Below, in pieces: positions 8,571 through 19,593 of a stretch of DNA of 64,000 bases. The position numbers were made by a program, and so were the translations under genes. The notes under the pieces are model-generated. The model was not told the DNA's origin, searched no databases, and saw only the letters and a program-made list of their open reading frames with translations. Position 1 is the first letter of the stretch, and every line of letters begins with the position of its first letter. This DNA is from Chondrus crispus (lineage: Eukaryota > Rhodophyta > Florideophyceae > Gigartinales > Gigartinaceae), in the NCBI RefSeq assembly GCF_000350225.1, contig NW_005179026.1, forward strand, positions 62,001 through 126,000, given 5' to 3'.

Positions 8571-10909
8571 GCAGTCGGCGGTTGGCGCTCGAACGGCGAA
8601 CCCGGGCGGAGACCTTGACGGATCCGAAGCTTTTGATAATTGGCCTCGCGGGCCTGCAAAAGCTTCGAACGCAGCGCGCTATCCGCCACCACAGGACATT
8701 GCTCCTGTCGGTGGGTCAGGTCCAGACAGAACCGGCACGGCGGGGGTCCAGGTAATCCTTGGTTGAAGAACCGGACCCGCTGGTTCTGTACTGGCCTTCC
8801 GTACGGATGTGCGCGCGCGTCACCGTGTTGGGCGGGCGCCATCGGCGCGCCCGCCGGGGACGAGGCAGGTGACGGATGGTAGCTAGTCGGCGGCGAGCTA
8901 AGCGAGCTCGGCGTCGCCAACTGGTCCGTCACCGCCAGTATCTCCTCCGTTTCGGTTCCGCGCGCTGTCGGGAGTTCAGACAGGGACTCGACCGACAGCA
9001 CGGGCCTTGTCCGCGCGTTGCGCGTGAATCTTCTCACCGAATCGGACGGTGCTTGAGGCGACGCGAGCGAGGTCGCCTGTCTTCGAGCCGAGCGGTGCGT
9101 CTCGCCTATCGCTTGCGCGTAGCGTGCCACCGCTTGGTAGTCCACGCCCGGATGCGTCGCGAGATAATTCCGCACCTGCGCGCACGTCGCTGGCAGAAGT
9201 CCCTCAACAAAAAGGGACTTCAGGCGCCTGTCCGAAAATACGGTTCCGCAGCGCAACGCCTTGTCCCACAACTGGTTACTGTACACCTCCTCCGTCATAT
9301 TAGAGCTCTGACGGAAGGAGGTGACATCACCGACCGCTTCGGAAATAACTTCGTCGGTCGCGTACGTGCGCAATAAAAAGTTAACAACTTCCGCGTAGGT
9401 TTCGAGCATATCGCGCTGCTCTGCATCGACCGCCATGGTGTTCCCGTGTAGCCTGGACTGGAGCAAGGCGTGAGCCTGCCCAGTCAAATAGAACTGGAAA
9501 CACCATACGGCCGCGCCTTCGCTGACCCCATTGTGGTCGCAGGCCATCTTGAAGCGCGCGAGGAATCCTAGCACCGCGATTGGATCTTGACCACCGAATG
9601 TGTGGGTTTTCAGCTGGACGTCCAACTTCTTCCGATATCGGTTAACTCGCCGCGCGGTACTCGCGTCGTAGCGCGCGCTGCGATTTTCCAGCCTATACGT
9701 GCGGTAGTCGACGGCCTTGGTGAACAGGTCGTTCAGCGGCCTGATCACCGGCAACCGTTTCGGATCCCGCCTCGGGGCAGACCGGCGGTCTCTGCCCCTG
9801 CGATGGCGGTCTCCTTCTCCGCCGGGGCTACTGTAGCCCTCCGGATCGGAGTCTTCTCGCCGGAACCGACGTCGGTCGCGCGCATTGCGGCCTCTGCGGT
9901 CGCTTCTGCGCGATCCGTCCGACTCGGTGTCCTCGTCATCGGAGGGGTATCCACCTCCTCCGGCATCGCGGTATCGCGTGTAGCGTCCGTCGCGGTTATC
10001 ATCGGAGGGGTAACCGACCCCTCCGGCATCGCGGTATCGCGTGTAGCGTCCGTTGCGGTTCTTGCGCGTCGCCCTGTGGCGACGTCTTGTGTCTTCTTCC
10101 TCGGAGGGGTTTTCTGTACCCTCCGAGGTGTAGCCTTGAGCGCCGGGTGCGCTTCTTCTGCTCGACCGATACGGCTGTCGCTTTTCTGTCGCGAAGCGCC
10201 CCAGGCGGTTTTCTGTCCCGCGGGGGCCAGCCGTATCGGCGAGTACGGGAGGGCCATTTTCTGTGGGCCCTCCTGTAGCACCATAAATTGGTGGGAGGTA
10301 AATGGTCTTACCCTCCGGGTGAGGGGCCATTGTACCGATCCCGGGTGCGGCGCCGATCGGTTCAGCGTGCGTTAGCGTAGGATCCGGAGCGGTCGAGTCG
10401 CGCTGCTCGCGTGCGTCGACTCCTGCTCCGGCGAAGGTCGTGGCCGGACGATTGGCCACGGCGGAGCTGATCGCTCCCTTTAGAGCCGTACCGGACGGGG
10501 ATTCTTCATCCACAGTGGTGAGCGCGGTCACCACCTCGCATTGGACTTGAGCGGGTAGAAGTTCGTCCAAAAGCGGTGGTATCGCGCTGCGTACGTGCGC
10601 GTCCACGAGCGCGGGCACCGTTCGGTCGAGGCATACGCGCGCTACCTGGGGGAGTTCCGTAGCGAGGAACTCCTCGACCCAGGCCTGGATGCGCGACTGA
10701 ATCGCGTCGACCATCCATTGGACGCGATTCTCGGTGCCTGCCGACACGGCCGGCGTAACATCCGATGCGGACGCTCGCGTGCGGCCCGGTCGCGGTGGCG
10801 GTCGCAGCAGGGCTTCCGGGTTCTCCACCCGGGGGCGCGGTGCGCCACTGCCACTGCGGGTGCTCAGACGCCCGGAGGCGGAGTCTCCCCCTTCTTCCGG
10901 TCGGTTCAT
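8423..10909 (-). CDS. gag: gypsy-1 gag
   Basis: Starts at the ATG reading MNRPEEGGDSAS (828 codons); an open frame extends about 27 codons further upstream without ATG. The middle is a charged, RS/RD-rich region with tandem copies of YRDAGGxGYPSDD (two here, three in gypsy-2). The capsid-like segment follows (FLARFKMACDHNGVSEGA, WCFQFYLTGQAHALLQSRL). A single CCHC zinc knuckle CRFCLDLTHRQEQC lies near the C-terminus and should bind the RNA genome. It overlaps the start of pol. Confidence 0.9.
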   Translation of the reverse strand: MNRPEEGGDSASGRLSTRSGSGAPRPRVENPEALLRPPPRPGRTRASASDVTPAVSAGTENRVQWMVDAIQSRIQAWVEEFLATELPQVARVCLDRTVPALVDAHVRSAIPPLLDELLPAQVQCEVVTALTTVDEESPSGTALKGAISSAVANRPATTFAGAGVDAREQRDSTAPDPTLTHAEPIGAAPGIGTMAPHPEGKTIYLPPIYGATGGPTENGPPVLADTAGPRGTENRLGRFATEKRQPYRSSRRSAPGAQGYTSEGTENPSEEEDTRRRHRATRKNRNGRYTRYRDAGGVGYPSDDNRDGRYTRYRDAGGGGYPSDDEDTESDGSRRSDRRGRNARDRRRFRREDSDPEGYSSPGGEGDRHRRGRDRRSAPRRDPKRLPVIRPLNDLFTKAVDYRTYRLENRSARYDASTARRVNRYRKKLDVQLKTHTFGGQDPIAVLGFLARFKMACDHNGVSEGAAVWCFQFYLTGQAHALLQSRLHGNTMAVDAEQRDMLETYAEVVNFLLRTYATDEVISEAVGDVTSFRQSSNMTEEVYSNQLWDKALRCGTVFSDRRLKSLFVEGLLPATCAQVRNYLATHPGVDYQAVARYAQAIGETHRSARRQATSLASPQAPSDSVRRFTRNARTRPVLSVESLSELPTARGTETEEILAVTDQLATPSSLSSPPTSYHPSPASSPAGAPMAPAQHGDARAHPYGRPVQNQRVRFFNQGLPGPPPCRFCLDLTHRQEQCPVVADSALRSKLLQAREANYQKLRIRQGLRPGSPFERQPPTAWRNSRAQAPTGINVVEPREAVQSEEPALPLTDEGPEDLGLTGEAGEDA

Positions 10910-11037
10910 CGTCGAATACGCTTCGCGATCGACGCGGTGATTTCTCAACCTTTTCCGTCCGTACGGTTCTGCGCGCGATCGAGCGACCACGCGTGCGGCT
11001 CAACCTCGAGAGTTATTCCCTCCACAAGAGTACCAAA

Positions 11038-11559
11038 TGTGGGATAAAACCTCTCCGCCCTGGGTTGGGTGAGAGGCGGAGGCTTGAGCGAGGGAGCACG
11101 CGGCGTGGACGCGACGCGCTAATTGAACCGATCGGACGAGCTCGCGAAAAGGGAGTGGCTCACTGGCCGGTTACGCGCAGTCGCCCCGTGGTGCGTGAAC
11201 GGGAGCGACCGGTAACGGGTTAGAAGCCAGCGCGCGCGATAGACAACCGAAACGGACGTATATAGGCGCGAAAGGGACGGGGGCGAGCTTGCCCCAGTTT
11301 ACCGGTAGGGACGAGTGTCAGGTCTTAACCCCTCAGAGGGACGCCTCGGACACCTGTCCCAGGACAGTAGTACAGTACCTGCCGCCTAGTGCGTGCCGGG
11401 TACTGTACAAAATTAAAAAACTAGCGCCTCAATTCCTAATTACCGCGCGGGCGCTGCAGCTACACGTGTGTACTACTGTACACACGCGCTGCTTACAGAC
11501 TACCGCACGGATGCCACGTNNNNNNNNNNNNNNNNNNNNNNNNNNNNNNNNNNNNTACA
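11038..11559 (-). repeat. gypsy-1 5' LTR, containing an assembly gap
   Basis: Starts on the plus strand with TGTGGGATAAAACC and matches the 3' LTR for about 480 bp. It runs into Ns at 11520-11555 and resumes as TACA, the LTR terminus, immediately before the TAAGC target duplication. TATATA at 11259-11264 is the likely core promoter, read on the minus strand. Confidence 0.85.
11520..11555. other. Assembly gap of 36 Ns
   Basis: The gap falls inside the 5' LTR of gypsy-1. The other LTR carries about 187 bp (2424-2610) at the corresponding place, so the true gap is probably near 187 bp. The missing part is the palindrome- and repeat-rich U3 segment, a plausible reason for assembly failure. Confidence 0.85.
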
Positions 11560-14500
11560 TAAGCCGTCACCTCCCACCTGGACACCACAAATGCATCAGA
11601 TCACAAGTACCTAAAGCAACTGGCAGAGCAAGCTCACTACAAACCCGAAATGACGCTAGAAGAGTACATCAACGCCCACGAAAAGATTCGAACAAAGATG
11701 ATAGCAGCCCGGTTCCCAGACATCTCTGACCCCAACACTACTGTCGAGTTTCTCATAGACGGTCTGAGATTCAACCCAGAGCCACCATAGGAGACCAGCT
11801 CATCGCCCTCGATCCCAAACACACCAAAGACTTCGTACACAAGTTCAATCGCCTAGATCTGTACCGGCGACCATCCCTCCCTAAACCCTCAATCATGCAT
11901 GGCGACATTGGTGGCCCCGCCAACTCATTCCAAAACAGGGCACCCGCTCCATGGTACACCCGCCGGCCCCAACACAACCTACCGGTGCCGAAAAATCCGT
12001 GTCGCTTCCACATGTCCCGAGGTGTCACTCGACCGAGACACACGGATCAAGAGTGCAACCATCCAGCCCACCCTCGCCACCAATACAACCGTCAAACAAC
12101 ACGTCCCAGACTCCTCAACACGGCCCGTCTCACACAAGGCCACGTCGAGTACGCACAAGACCCGGAAGCCGGACACAACGATATGATCAACCAAGCGCCA
12201 AGAGTCAATCTTCTTGAAGATCACTGTACGTACATCCTTGACTCTGGAGCACACCCGTCCCACATGCAAACACTCTCCTCACTGCACAACTCTCGACCAG
12301 CCCCGACCAGAACCAAAACGGCCACTAACCAAACTGTACCCTGTACACACATTGGACAGACGACGATACGGACGAATAAGGGTCACCCCCTGAAAGTCAC
12401 TGCCGTCGTATCACCCAGAGTCACCAGCAATCTCCTATCTGTTAGATCCATAACTCGAAAACATGGCAACGTCCTATTCACACCAGATGTAGCCTACATA
12501 TTCGACAAAAACTCACGTGGCACTGTCATAGGCACGGCGCCATGGGACTCTCAGATCCAAGCGTATGCGTGGAAATAAACCCCAAAACCACAAGCCAGAG
12601 CAGCCCGCACCAGGCCAATTCCCAAACCACCAACGAAAAAGGCACAGCAACCGACACCCAAATCCACCGCCACACCCCTCACGACCAGCAAAGCCACACC
12701 CACCGGCCTGACACAGTCACAGGATCACACACCAAGATCCATTAAATCGACACCAGCGCCCCACATACCAGAAATCCCCTGTAAGACAGCCGACAAAATC
12801 CTACATCACTGGCATCTCAAACTCAACCACGCCCCCCTCCGCACAATACAAAATATCGCAAAAACTAAAACGTTACACGGCCTTCCAGCATCACTGGCAA
12901 CCACAAAAATTCGCATATCATGCTCGGCATGCTCGCACGCCAAACAACGACCAGCACGCCACACGCCCGCGCCCCACCACTATGCCCCCGGTGAATATCT
13001 CAGTTCAGACACATGCGGACCGATCCACCCCCGATCGACGCACGGCAATCTACACTTCCTTACGTACATCGACGCCGCCTCACGGCATGTCATACTGGAC
13101 TTCCTCAAATCAGGGAACGAAGTCGGCATCATCATGCCTCAATTCTTTGCCCAACTCAAACACCGCAACCGTCTCCCCAAAACATACCGCACCGACAACG
13201 CCCGAGAGTTCAAATCCAATCACGCGCGCCAAACCTACGCCGCTCTAGGAATACAGTACGAAAACAACACGCCCCACCAACCTCAAGAAAATTACATAGC
13301 CGAAAGAATTAATCAAACCCTCATGAATGCAGCAAGAGCAAACTTACACCGTGCAAACCTACCTGCAACATACTGGGAAGACGCGATACGAGACGCTGCT
13401 TACAAGTATAACATCCTACCTCACGGCGCAACAAACCAAGCGCCATACACGCTGTGGCACAACCAACCGGCGAAACCCAAACAACTCCTCATCTTCGGCC
13501 AGCTCAGGACCGTCCCGATCTACGCACACAAGAAGAAACTCGAGTGACGCAGCCGACCTGTACGCTATATGTACGCCAACAACCCCCGCTCGATCACCGT
13601 TCAAGATACCCACACGCACCAATATCATACAGTCCGCACGCACGACTTCCTCCCATACACCAAGTCACATGACCCAGCTGTCACCACCAACGCCGTTCTT
13701 CGCGCCACCTCTCCCTCTTCACCCCACCCCACTCCTCAGATAACCACGCCAGACCCCTGCACCAGACAAGAAGCTCGCAACTACCCCGATGCGCACGAAT
13801 GGGCGCGAGCGCACGACGCCGAACTAGACAAACTAGATGACACAAACACCATCAAATGGATCCCCGACAGCATGATCCCAAAACACGAAAAATTAATACC
13901 GCTCACCATGACTTTCCGCTACATACGGGACCACACGGGAGCCGTCACTGATCGCAAAGCAAGATGCGCCGCAAGAGGCGACCGTATGACACCTGGATAG
14001 AACTACGACCCCGACCAAGTAACCACGCACATGGCGGACAAGACTACAGTACAACTCCTACTAGCCATAGCCCCCTCCCGCAATTGATCACTAGAACACA
14101 TGGACATCAGTTCAGCCTACCTCCATGAACGCTTCCCCCAAACGAAACCGGTATACATAAAATAACACCCTCGCTTCAATGGCACATTTAAACACCAAGG
14201 AAAAGCGGGACTCCTCATAAGGAACATATATGGCACACTACAAGCCGCCCGCATTTACCACAACGGCCTACTCAAACACCTAACCTCCCACGAATACCAG
14301 CCTACCGAAGCCGACCCATGCCTATTTTTCAAAAAATAAAACAAAGGCACCATACTCGTAGCAATCAACATGGACGACTTTCTCTCTGTCGCCTCAACCC
14401 AATCCATGCAAGACGACCCACACACCACCCTCACGGCGAAATACAAAATCAAGCGCCTCGGCTTCCCAGCCCAATACTTGAAATGGCACATACAACGTAT

Positions 14501-15335
14501 GCCACAAGGCGAAATACACATCGCACAGCCGCAAGTAGCCACGTCAATACTCACGAAAATAGGAATGCTCGCGGCAAACCCAAAGCGCACATCACTACCC
14601 CCCAAAGCAGCATTCACCTTCGCACATGACAACACATCACTGGAACAACATCAGGCCTTTCTGTACCGCCGAACAATAGGCGATCTGCGCTACCTAGCGG
14701 ACAGTACAAGGCCAGACATACATCCAGCCATCAGCATGCTAGCCTCGGTAATGCACAATCCCGCGAAAGAGCAAAAAGACCACCTCCAATTGCTCTTACG
14801 CTACCTCAGCGGCACAAAGGATCACGGCATCCTTTTCAAAGCCGCACCCAGAACCACCTCCCCCACTCTCTGCACGTACAGCGACTCCGACTTCGCGAAT
14901 GATCACAACCGCAAATCGCAAACCGGAGTCGTACACATGTTCCAAGGCGCACCTATAAGCTGGGCATCAGCCCGACAGACAGTTGTCGCTGCCTCCACGT
15001 GCGAAGCAGAGTACTTAGCCGCCACCGCCGCTACACAACAGGCCCACTGGCTCAGAAGGCTTCTCAGCGAAACACAAACGCCTGAGACTAAACCGACACC
15101 GCTCTTCGTCGACAACAAGGCTGCCATCCTTGTTGCCCAAAACTCGGCGCCCACTAAACGCCGAAAATTCATTGACGTCAAACATCACCTCATCCACAAC
15201 CACATTCAAAGAGGAACCGTCAACATCAAACATATCCCCTCCGACGAAAACCTTCCGACTACTTCACCAAACCACTCGGACCCCAACGAACACAGCACCT
15301 CCTCCGTAACCTTAGCATCGTCGCCCCAAAACCCC
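11560..15335 (+). pseudogene. copia-1 gag remainder and pol remains
   Basis: Continuation of copia-1 after the nested gypsy-1. Recognisable blocks: gag capsid end (11570-11790), a basic region, protease (DSGAHPSHM), GAG-pre-integrase (HWHLKLNHAPLRTIQN with CSACSHAK), integrase core (TDNAREFKSNHA, YIAERINQTLMNAAR), RT (TNTIKWIPDSMIP, NMDDFLSVAS) and RNase H (YSDSDFANDHNRKSQTG, VDNKAAILVAQNSAPTKRR). The C-terminal primer-tract region reaches the 3' LTR at 15355. The frame is broken repeatedly; fossil. Confidence 0.85.
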
Positions 15336-15354
15336 TATTGGCGAACCCGGGGAC

Positions 15355-15492
15355 TGTCTGACCGCACAATCACATTCGCCAATAGCCATTTTGTAGTGTC
15401 AGACCGCACAGGACAGCCTGTTCTATACAGGACAGACTTAACCCACGAGCGACGACGAGTAAACGAGGAGTCATCGGTCTCCAGTTCACACA
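15355..15492 (+). repeat. copia-1 3' LTR
   Basis: A 138-bp LTR starting TGTCTGACCGCACAATC just behind a purine tract (CCCGGGGAC). A second copy of its opening motif, TGTCAGACCGCACAGG, begins about 42 bp further in. The 5' LTR has only one copy. Followed by the GGCTC target duplication. Confidence 0.85.
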
Positions 15493-15497
15493 GGCTC

Positions 15498-16009
15498 AAC
15501 TTGGAGGCGGCCGCGGAGGGACGGAGCCGCTGCCTGTCCAGGTGTCAGCTATGACACATGTGTGCGTGTCAGAGGTGTGTGTGCTGTACATGGGAATCAT
15601 GACAGTTCTAAGGGAATGTGGCGGTGGTAAGGCCGTATTAGCCCTGTGCTCATTTTTTGTGACGACTAAAATTGTGCCCCGATGGGTTCTTTCTCTGTAA
15701 GTCGGCAACGGATACGTGTTAAGCAACTAAAAGTTGCTTGTTGAAAGGCACGAATCGCTCCGCTCACGTCAGTGCGAATTTTGCCGCAAACGGTTTACAA
15801 GACTGGTGGTCGCCCAGGCGGTTGCCCAGGCAATATCAAAAAATGGGGGATCAAATGTTACCTCTCTGTCATGAGAGCCATACATGCACATATAGCACAC
15901 GCATGACAGAACGATCAGTTCACCTCACTCGCCGCCGGCGTACAGATCCCTAGCCTCCCCTTATAAGGTATACAGGCATTAGGAATCAGTAAACGGAGGC
16001 ATCGATCCT
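15498..16009. other. No gene seen
   Basis: Mixed-composition DNA between copia-1 and the piggyBac/MITE cluster. No ORF resembles a known family and I see no RNA gene. Confidence 0.4.
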
Positions 16010-16142
16010 GCACCACACTCTCCAAGCAGATTTGCATCATACATTTTAATATACGGGAGAATGCATTTGTCCAAACTGACTTCATAAAGTTTCGATTTAA
16101 AAAAACTTTTTTCCAAAAAAAGGGGGCACATTGCCGGTCGTC
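16010..16142. mobile_element. Truncated end of a MITE like that at 234-723
   Basis: The block CCAAACTGAC...AAAGTTTCGATTTAA...CCAAAAAAAGG...GGTCGTCTAG resembles the right-hand part of the MITE at 234-723 (CCAAACTGAA...AAAGTTTCGATTTAA...GTCGTCTAG). It abuts the left terminus of piggyBac-1, suggesting insertion into, or clustering with, an older relative. Confidence 0.4.
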
Positions 16143-16451
16143 TAGTGTCTATTGGACCGTTGTCCTCATATGAGGACAATTTTGACGGTAATTTTTTTAG
16201 TGTTGTCCTAGTGAATGTTATGTGCTGGAAACTGAGAAAGTACCGTTGGGGAGTTCCCACAAAAGACCAAAACAAAGATATCAAGAATCTTAACAAAAGT
16301 TTGCGTACTGCCGTATTTTGTGTTCCCCGGTCACCAGTTTCCGCATTATGGCCACTCGTTCAGATTTTCGTACTGTGACTGGAAATTTAGTCCATCGTCG
16401 AGCAAGTCTTGTGACTTCCGCCTCAGAATGTAAACGTTATTCGGTTGGCAA

Positions 16452-18423
16452 TGGAAGACCAAATGCGTGACTGGAACTCTCGTCAATCTGATCCAGACCA
16501 TCATGAACGGTCGTAGACGCAGATCCGTCGAGGTTGATTGGAAGATTCAGAATCGAAAGAAGCGAGTCACGCTCAAGATTGTCAATATTAAGTCCGGTCC
16601 AGACACGTCAGTGACGGATGACACACAAGAAAAGCCTTTCTCACCGCCCTTAATCTCATTTGACGGCGAAACGGAGCAAGAACTCGATCTCATCGATTTG
16701 GTCACGGGGCATGATACACTTTCTGCCAATGGAAATGCAGTTTCTCATGGACGAATGTGGACCACGAATGAAGCAGTGACCGCCCTCAATAGACCTGTTA
16801 CAAAAAAGATCTGCAAGATGATTGGACAATCTAGTGATAACTTCACATCTGGAAAAGCCCCCGTGATCTCTCTCCGTTTGGTTGCTTTATCGCTATGCTT
16901 CCTATGAAACATTTATAGGTCATAAAAAGCCTTACCAATGTGAAACTTGAAGAGGACGATCTTCGCTCAGTCACAGCTGGAGAACTGCCACGGTTTTTGG
17001 GATTGCAGATTCTGCTGACAAGGTTAACGGTTCAGGTCGCCGGGATTTTGGAAAAAAACTTCATCAAAATATATTCCAACTCCTGATTTCGGCAAAATGA
17101 TGTGACGGAAAAGGTTTGAATCCCTTCTTTCTCACTTATGCTTCCGTGACCTTTCTGAGCAAGACGATTCGGTTCTGACAGATTCTCGTTGGTCACTTTT
17201 CAGTCTATTCATTAGGGCCATAAATGAGCACCGTGAATCGTATGTGTACCCATCCGACCATTTATGTGTCGACGAGAGTATCAGTGGGTGTTATGGTCTT
17301 GGAGGAGATTGGATCAAGATGGGCCTACTGCACTACGTGGCCTATAATCGCAAACCCGAAAAGTGGTTATGAGCTCAAATCAATGGCGAGTGGTGCATCT
17401 GGAGTTATGCTCAGAATGGAACTGGTTGCGGTTCAGACCGGTGTGCAGATGCCTGAATTCCGCGACCAGTGCAGTTACACCACGGCGTTAACATTGAGGT
17501 TGATCAAACCTTGGTTGCGATCTGGCCGCTTGTTGTGCGGAGATTCGTATTTTGCATGAGTCCAAACCGCTGAGACACTGTTGAAATATGGAATGAAGTT
17601 CATTGGAGCTGTGAAAAATGCGACCAAACAGTTTCCGATGGAGCATTTGTCTAGTAAAGAACTATCATCACGTGGTGATCACGTATCAATGAAATCAAGT
17701 AACGCTGAAAACGGAAGGGATCTGATGTCCGTTCTTTGGATGGACAAAGAGAGAAGGTATTTTGTGAGCAGCTGTCACACTAGGAATACTGAGACGCCTA
17801 TTTCTCGCGAAAGATTGAGATCCGTGGGAGATCAAACGGAAAAGGTTTCTTTCGAGATTCCTGTTCCTGAGGACGTGGAAAAGTACTACAGTACGTGCTC
17901 TCCAATTGATCGACATAACCGATACAGACAAGATTCATTGCAATTGGAAAAGAAGCTTGAAGTCAAAACGTGGTCAATACGTGTCAATAGCTCTTTATTG
18001 GCTGTGACCATCGTTGATGCTTTGTTGCTTTACAAGTACGCTCACGGTGCTTGGCTTTCTATGTACCAGTCCGCCCTCTATGAGAGACTTGCAGAAGAGT
18101 TTATCGACAACAGATATCATTCTATCAAGAGAAGGTCGTGGGACAATGCTGGAGATAGTGAACTGTCTGGCGATGAAGAACCTGCTGCGGGGATCGGAAC
18201 ACATCTAGCAGAGACAAATAAGAAGAGAAAGCTTGCTGATGGATCGTTTTCTAATGCTTCGCATCAAGGTCGCTGTACATCTTCCAGTACTTTCAAGTCC
18301 AAGTTTCTGTGCTCAACGTGTCGTGACAATGGACTCGGAGATATCTTTTTATGTCACGCAGGGACGAAGAGAACTTGCTTCTCTTCTCACCTGAAAGAGA
18401 AGCACTACATAGAATTAATGTAA
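16452..18423 (+). pseudogene. piggyBac-type transposase, broken
   Basis: Open pieces lie at 16467-16907, 17224-17559 and 17581-18423, with coding similarity also between them (ELPRFLGLQILLTR; VDESISGCYGLGGDW around the first catalytic Asp). The last piece has GMKFIGAVKNATKQFP (family pattern GTVR.NRKGIP) and CSPIDRHNRYRQDSL (family pattern YNKxMGGVD). It ends with a Cys-rich tail CSTCRDNGLGDIFLCHAG...CFSSHLKEKH, matching the GDIFLC zinc tail of piggyBac-2. At least three frame changes or stops separate the blocks (after about 16907, between 17370 and 17420, and a TGA after DSYFA at about 17559). Inactive. Confidence 0.8.
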
Positions 18424-18538
18424 AGGAGACTTTTATTGGCGAAATATCACGCTTTAGACGGAAAAAATAAAAAAATAAGTTATTAGCTATAGCCCAGCCC
18501 CCTACCGGTCGCACTTGCGTCATCTCACTTGCAAAGTT

Positions 18539-18637
18539 AGCTACTGTCTATGGCGTACTGAATCTCCCTTTAAAAGATGTCACCGTATTCTGTCTAAAAT
18601 TCAAGTGGAGGCCCGAAGGCGTACCTAGACAGTAGCT
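18539..18637. repeat. 99-bp segment with 12-bp perfect inverted ends
   Basis: AGCTACTGTCTA at 18539-18550 and its reverse complement at 18626-18637 bound an AT-rich 99-bp segment. Similarity continues a few bases inward (GGCGTAC on both sides). It may be a tiny MITE inside piggyBac-1; no clear target duplication. Confidence 0.45.
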
Positions 18638-18693
18638 CGGTTTCGCAACCAGTCGAGTTCCGGGAGGAACGTTTGGGATTCCAAAAGTTTCCC

Positions 18694-18768
18694 AGCGAGC
18701 TCGAACTCGCAACCTTCACGAACACGCCCCAGCCGTTGCCGACTACACCACGCTCGCTTCGGTTGTGA
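18694..18768 (-). ncRNA. tRNA-like segment (tRNA-derived SINE head or tRNA relic)
   Basis: On the minus strand TGGTGTAGTCGG fits the Pol III A box (TRGYNNANNNGG) and, 32 nt later, GTTCGAGCTC resembles the B box. AGCGAGC near the 5' side can pair with GCTCGCT, but then T-arm and acceptor stem compete for the same bases and no clean cloverleaf forms. I favour a tRNA-derived SINE head or dead tRNA over a working tRNA gene. Confidence 0.35.
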
Positions 18769-18904
18769 GTTATAGTTTGTGTAGAACGTTATATAGTGGG
18801 CGATTCCGAAAAACATAAATTGTGTACACACAAATTTCCTTGTGTATGTGTGTCGTATTTTGTGCCTTGGCACGGAAATGCATGTGAACAAAAATTTGTG
18901 TAAG

Positions 18905-19500
18905 ACACATTTAATGCCAATTCACCCTCAGTGAGGTGTCAGCACGCCGGCGGACGGATTGCGGTACCCCCTTCACGCCCTATCCTATGATACTGACGAA
19001 GGAGCCGCCGGCTTGGGGACAAATATCGGGTGCCGGCACCTCGTCGGAGTCGGCAACATGAGCCATGTAGACGTTGGGCTGCGGGGTTGGACAGCGGCTG
19101 ATACGACGGAGGGAAAGTGTGGAGGGAGGCCAGATCGAAATACACAGTAGGAATGAGGTTGCCGAGGGGTGGGATGGGTTGATCGGACAGATCGCAGAGA
19201 AATATTTGAGCACATGGTATGATATAGGGTGGTATAGGTGGGTGCGGATGTGCGTTTGTGTCTGTGCACAAACAATTACATCGGGAGGGGAACGAAGAGC
19301 AAATCGGCGGTTTGTGTATGCACAAACACCTCCGACTAAATCAAAATCGGCGGATTTGCGCATACACAAAATGTGTTTTTATGTTTTTCGGAGTCGCCCA
19401 GTAGAAGTAGCTGTTACAACTACTGATAAAGGAGGAGAAGAGGATCATGTACTGTACTGGTACACGTGCCTGCAAATTGCCGTGCCAAAATCAAAAAATT
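18905..19500. other. Non-coding 3' part of piggyBac-1
   Basis: No coding region recognised. Short repeats of the type TTGTGTNNGCACAAA recur between 18790 and 19370. Confidence 0.35.
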
Positions 19501-19593
19501 TAATTTCACGCGTAACCGTTCTCTATTTAATTTTGTCCTCATATGAGGACAACGCTGTCTTCAAATGAGGACAAGGGCCGGTCGGATAGACAC

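Larger units (their letters stand above)
1942..11559 (-). mobile_element. Ty3/gypsy chromovirus gypsy-1, looks whole
   Basis: LTR element on the minus strand inserted in copia-1 gag. The 3' LTR is 1942-2614; the 5' LTR is 11038-11559 and contains an assembly gap. The 5-bp target duplication TAAGC is at 1937-1941 and 11560-11564. Internal parts: gag 10909-8423, overlapping pol 8570-4059 (protease, RT, RNase H, integrase, chromodomain), then 1.4 kb before the 3' LTR with a shortened relic of the antisense region that is longer in gypsy-2. Where both LTRs can be compared (about 480 bp) I count two differences, so insertion is recent, though older than gypsy-2. Gag and pol are open throughout. 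Confidence 0.93.
1367..15492 (+). mobile_element. Ty1/copia retrotransposon copia-1, broken, with gypsy-1 nested inside
   Basis: Fossil LTR element on the plus strand. LTRs lie at 1367-1462 and 15355-15492, flanked by the 5-bp duplication GGCTC at 1362-1366 and 15493-15497. Parts in order: primer-binding site at 1463; gag from 1676; protease motif DSGAH near 12240; integrase HHCC zinc region about 12807-12960 and core about 13000-13400; reverse transcriptase about 13780-14460; RNase H about 14870-15200 (STCEAEYLAATAA). PR-IN-RT-RH order marks Ty1/copia. Gag is split by gypsy-1 at 1942-11559. The coding part is broken at roughly six or more places besides that insertion, so it is an old, inactive copy. 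Confidence 0.92.

Noticed and set aside
9587-10375. Long plus-strand ORF within gypsy-1 gag, and the similar one at 27634-28485
   Set aside because: Mirror frame of the repetitive, codon-biased gag middle; no domain.
18694-18768. A functional tRNA gene
   Set aside because: Acceptor and T-arm pairing compete for the same bases and no valid anticodon loop could be placed.
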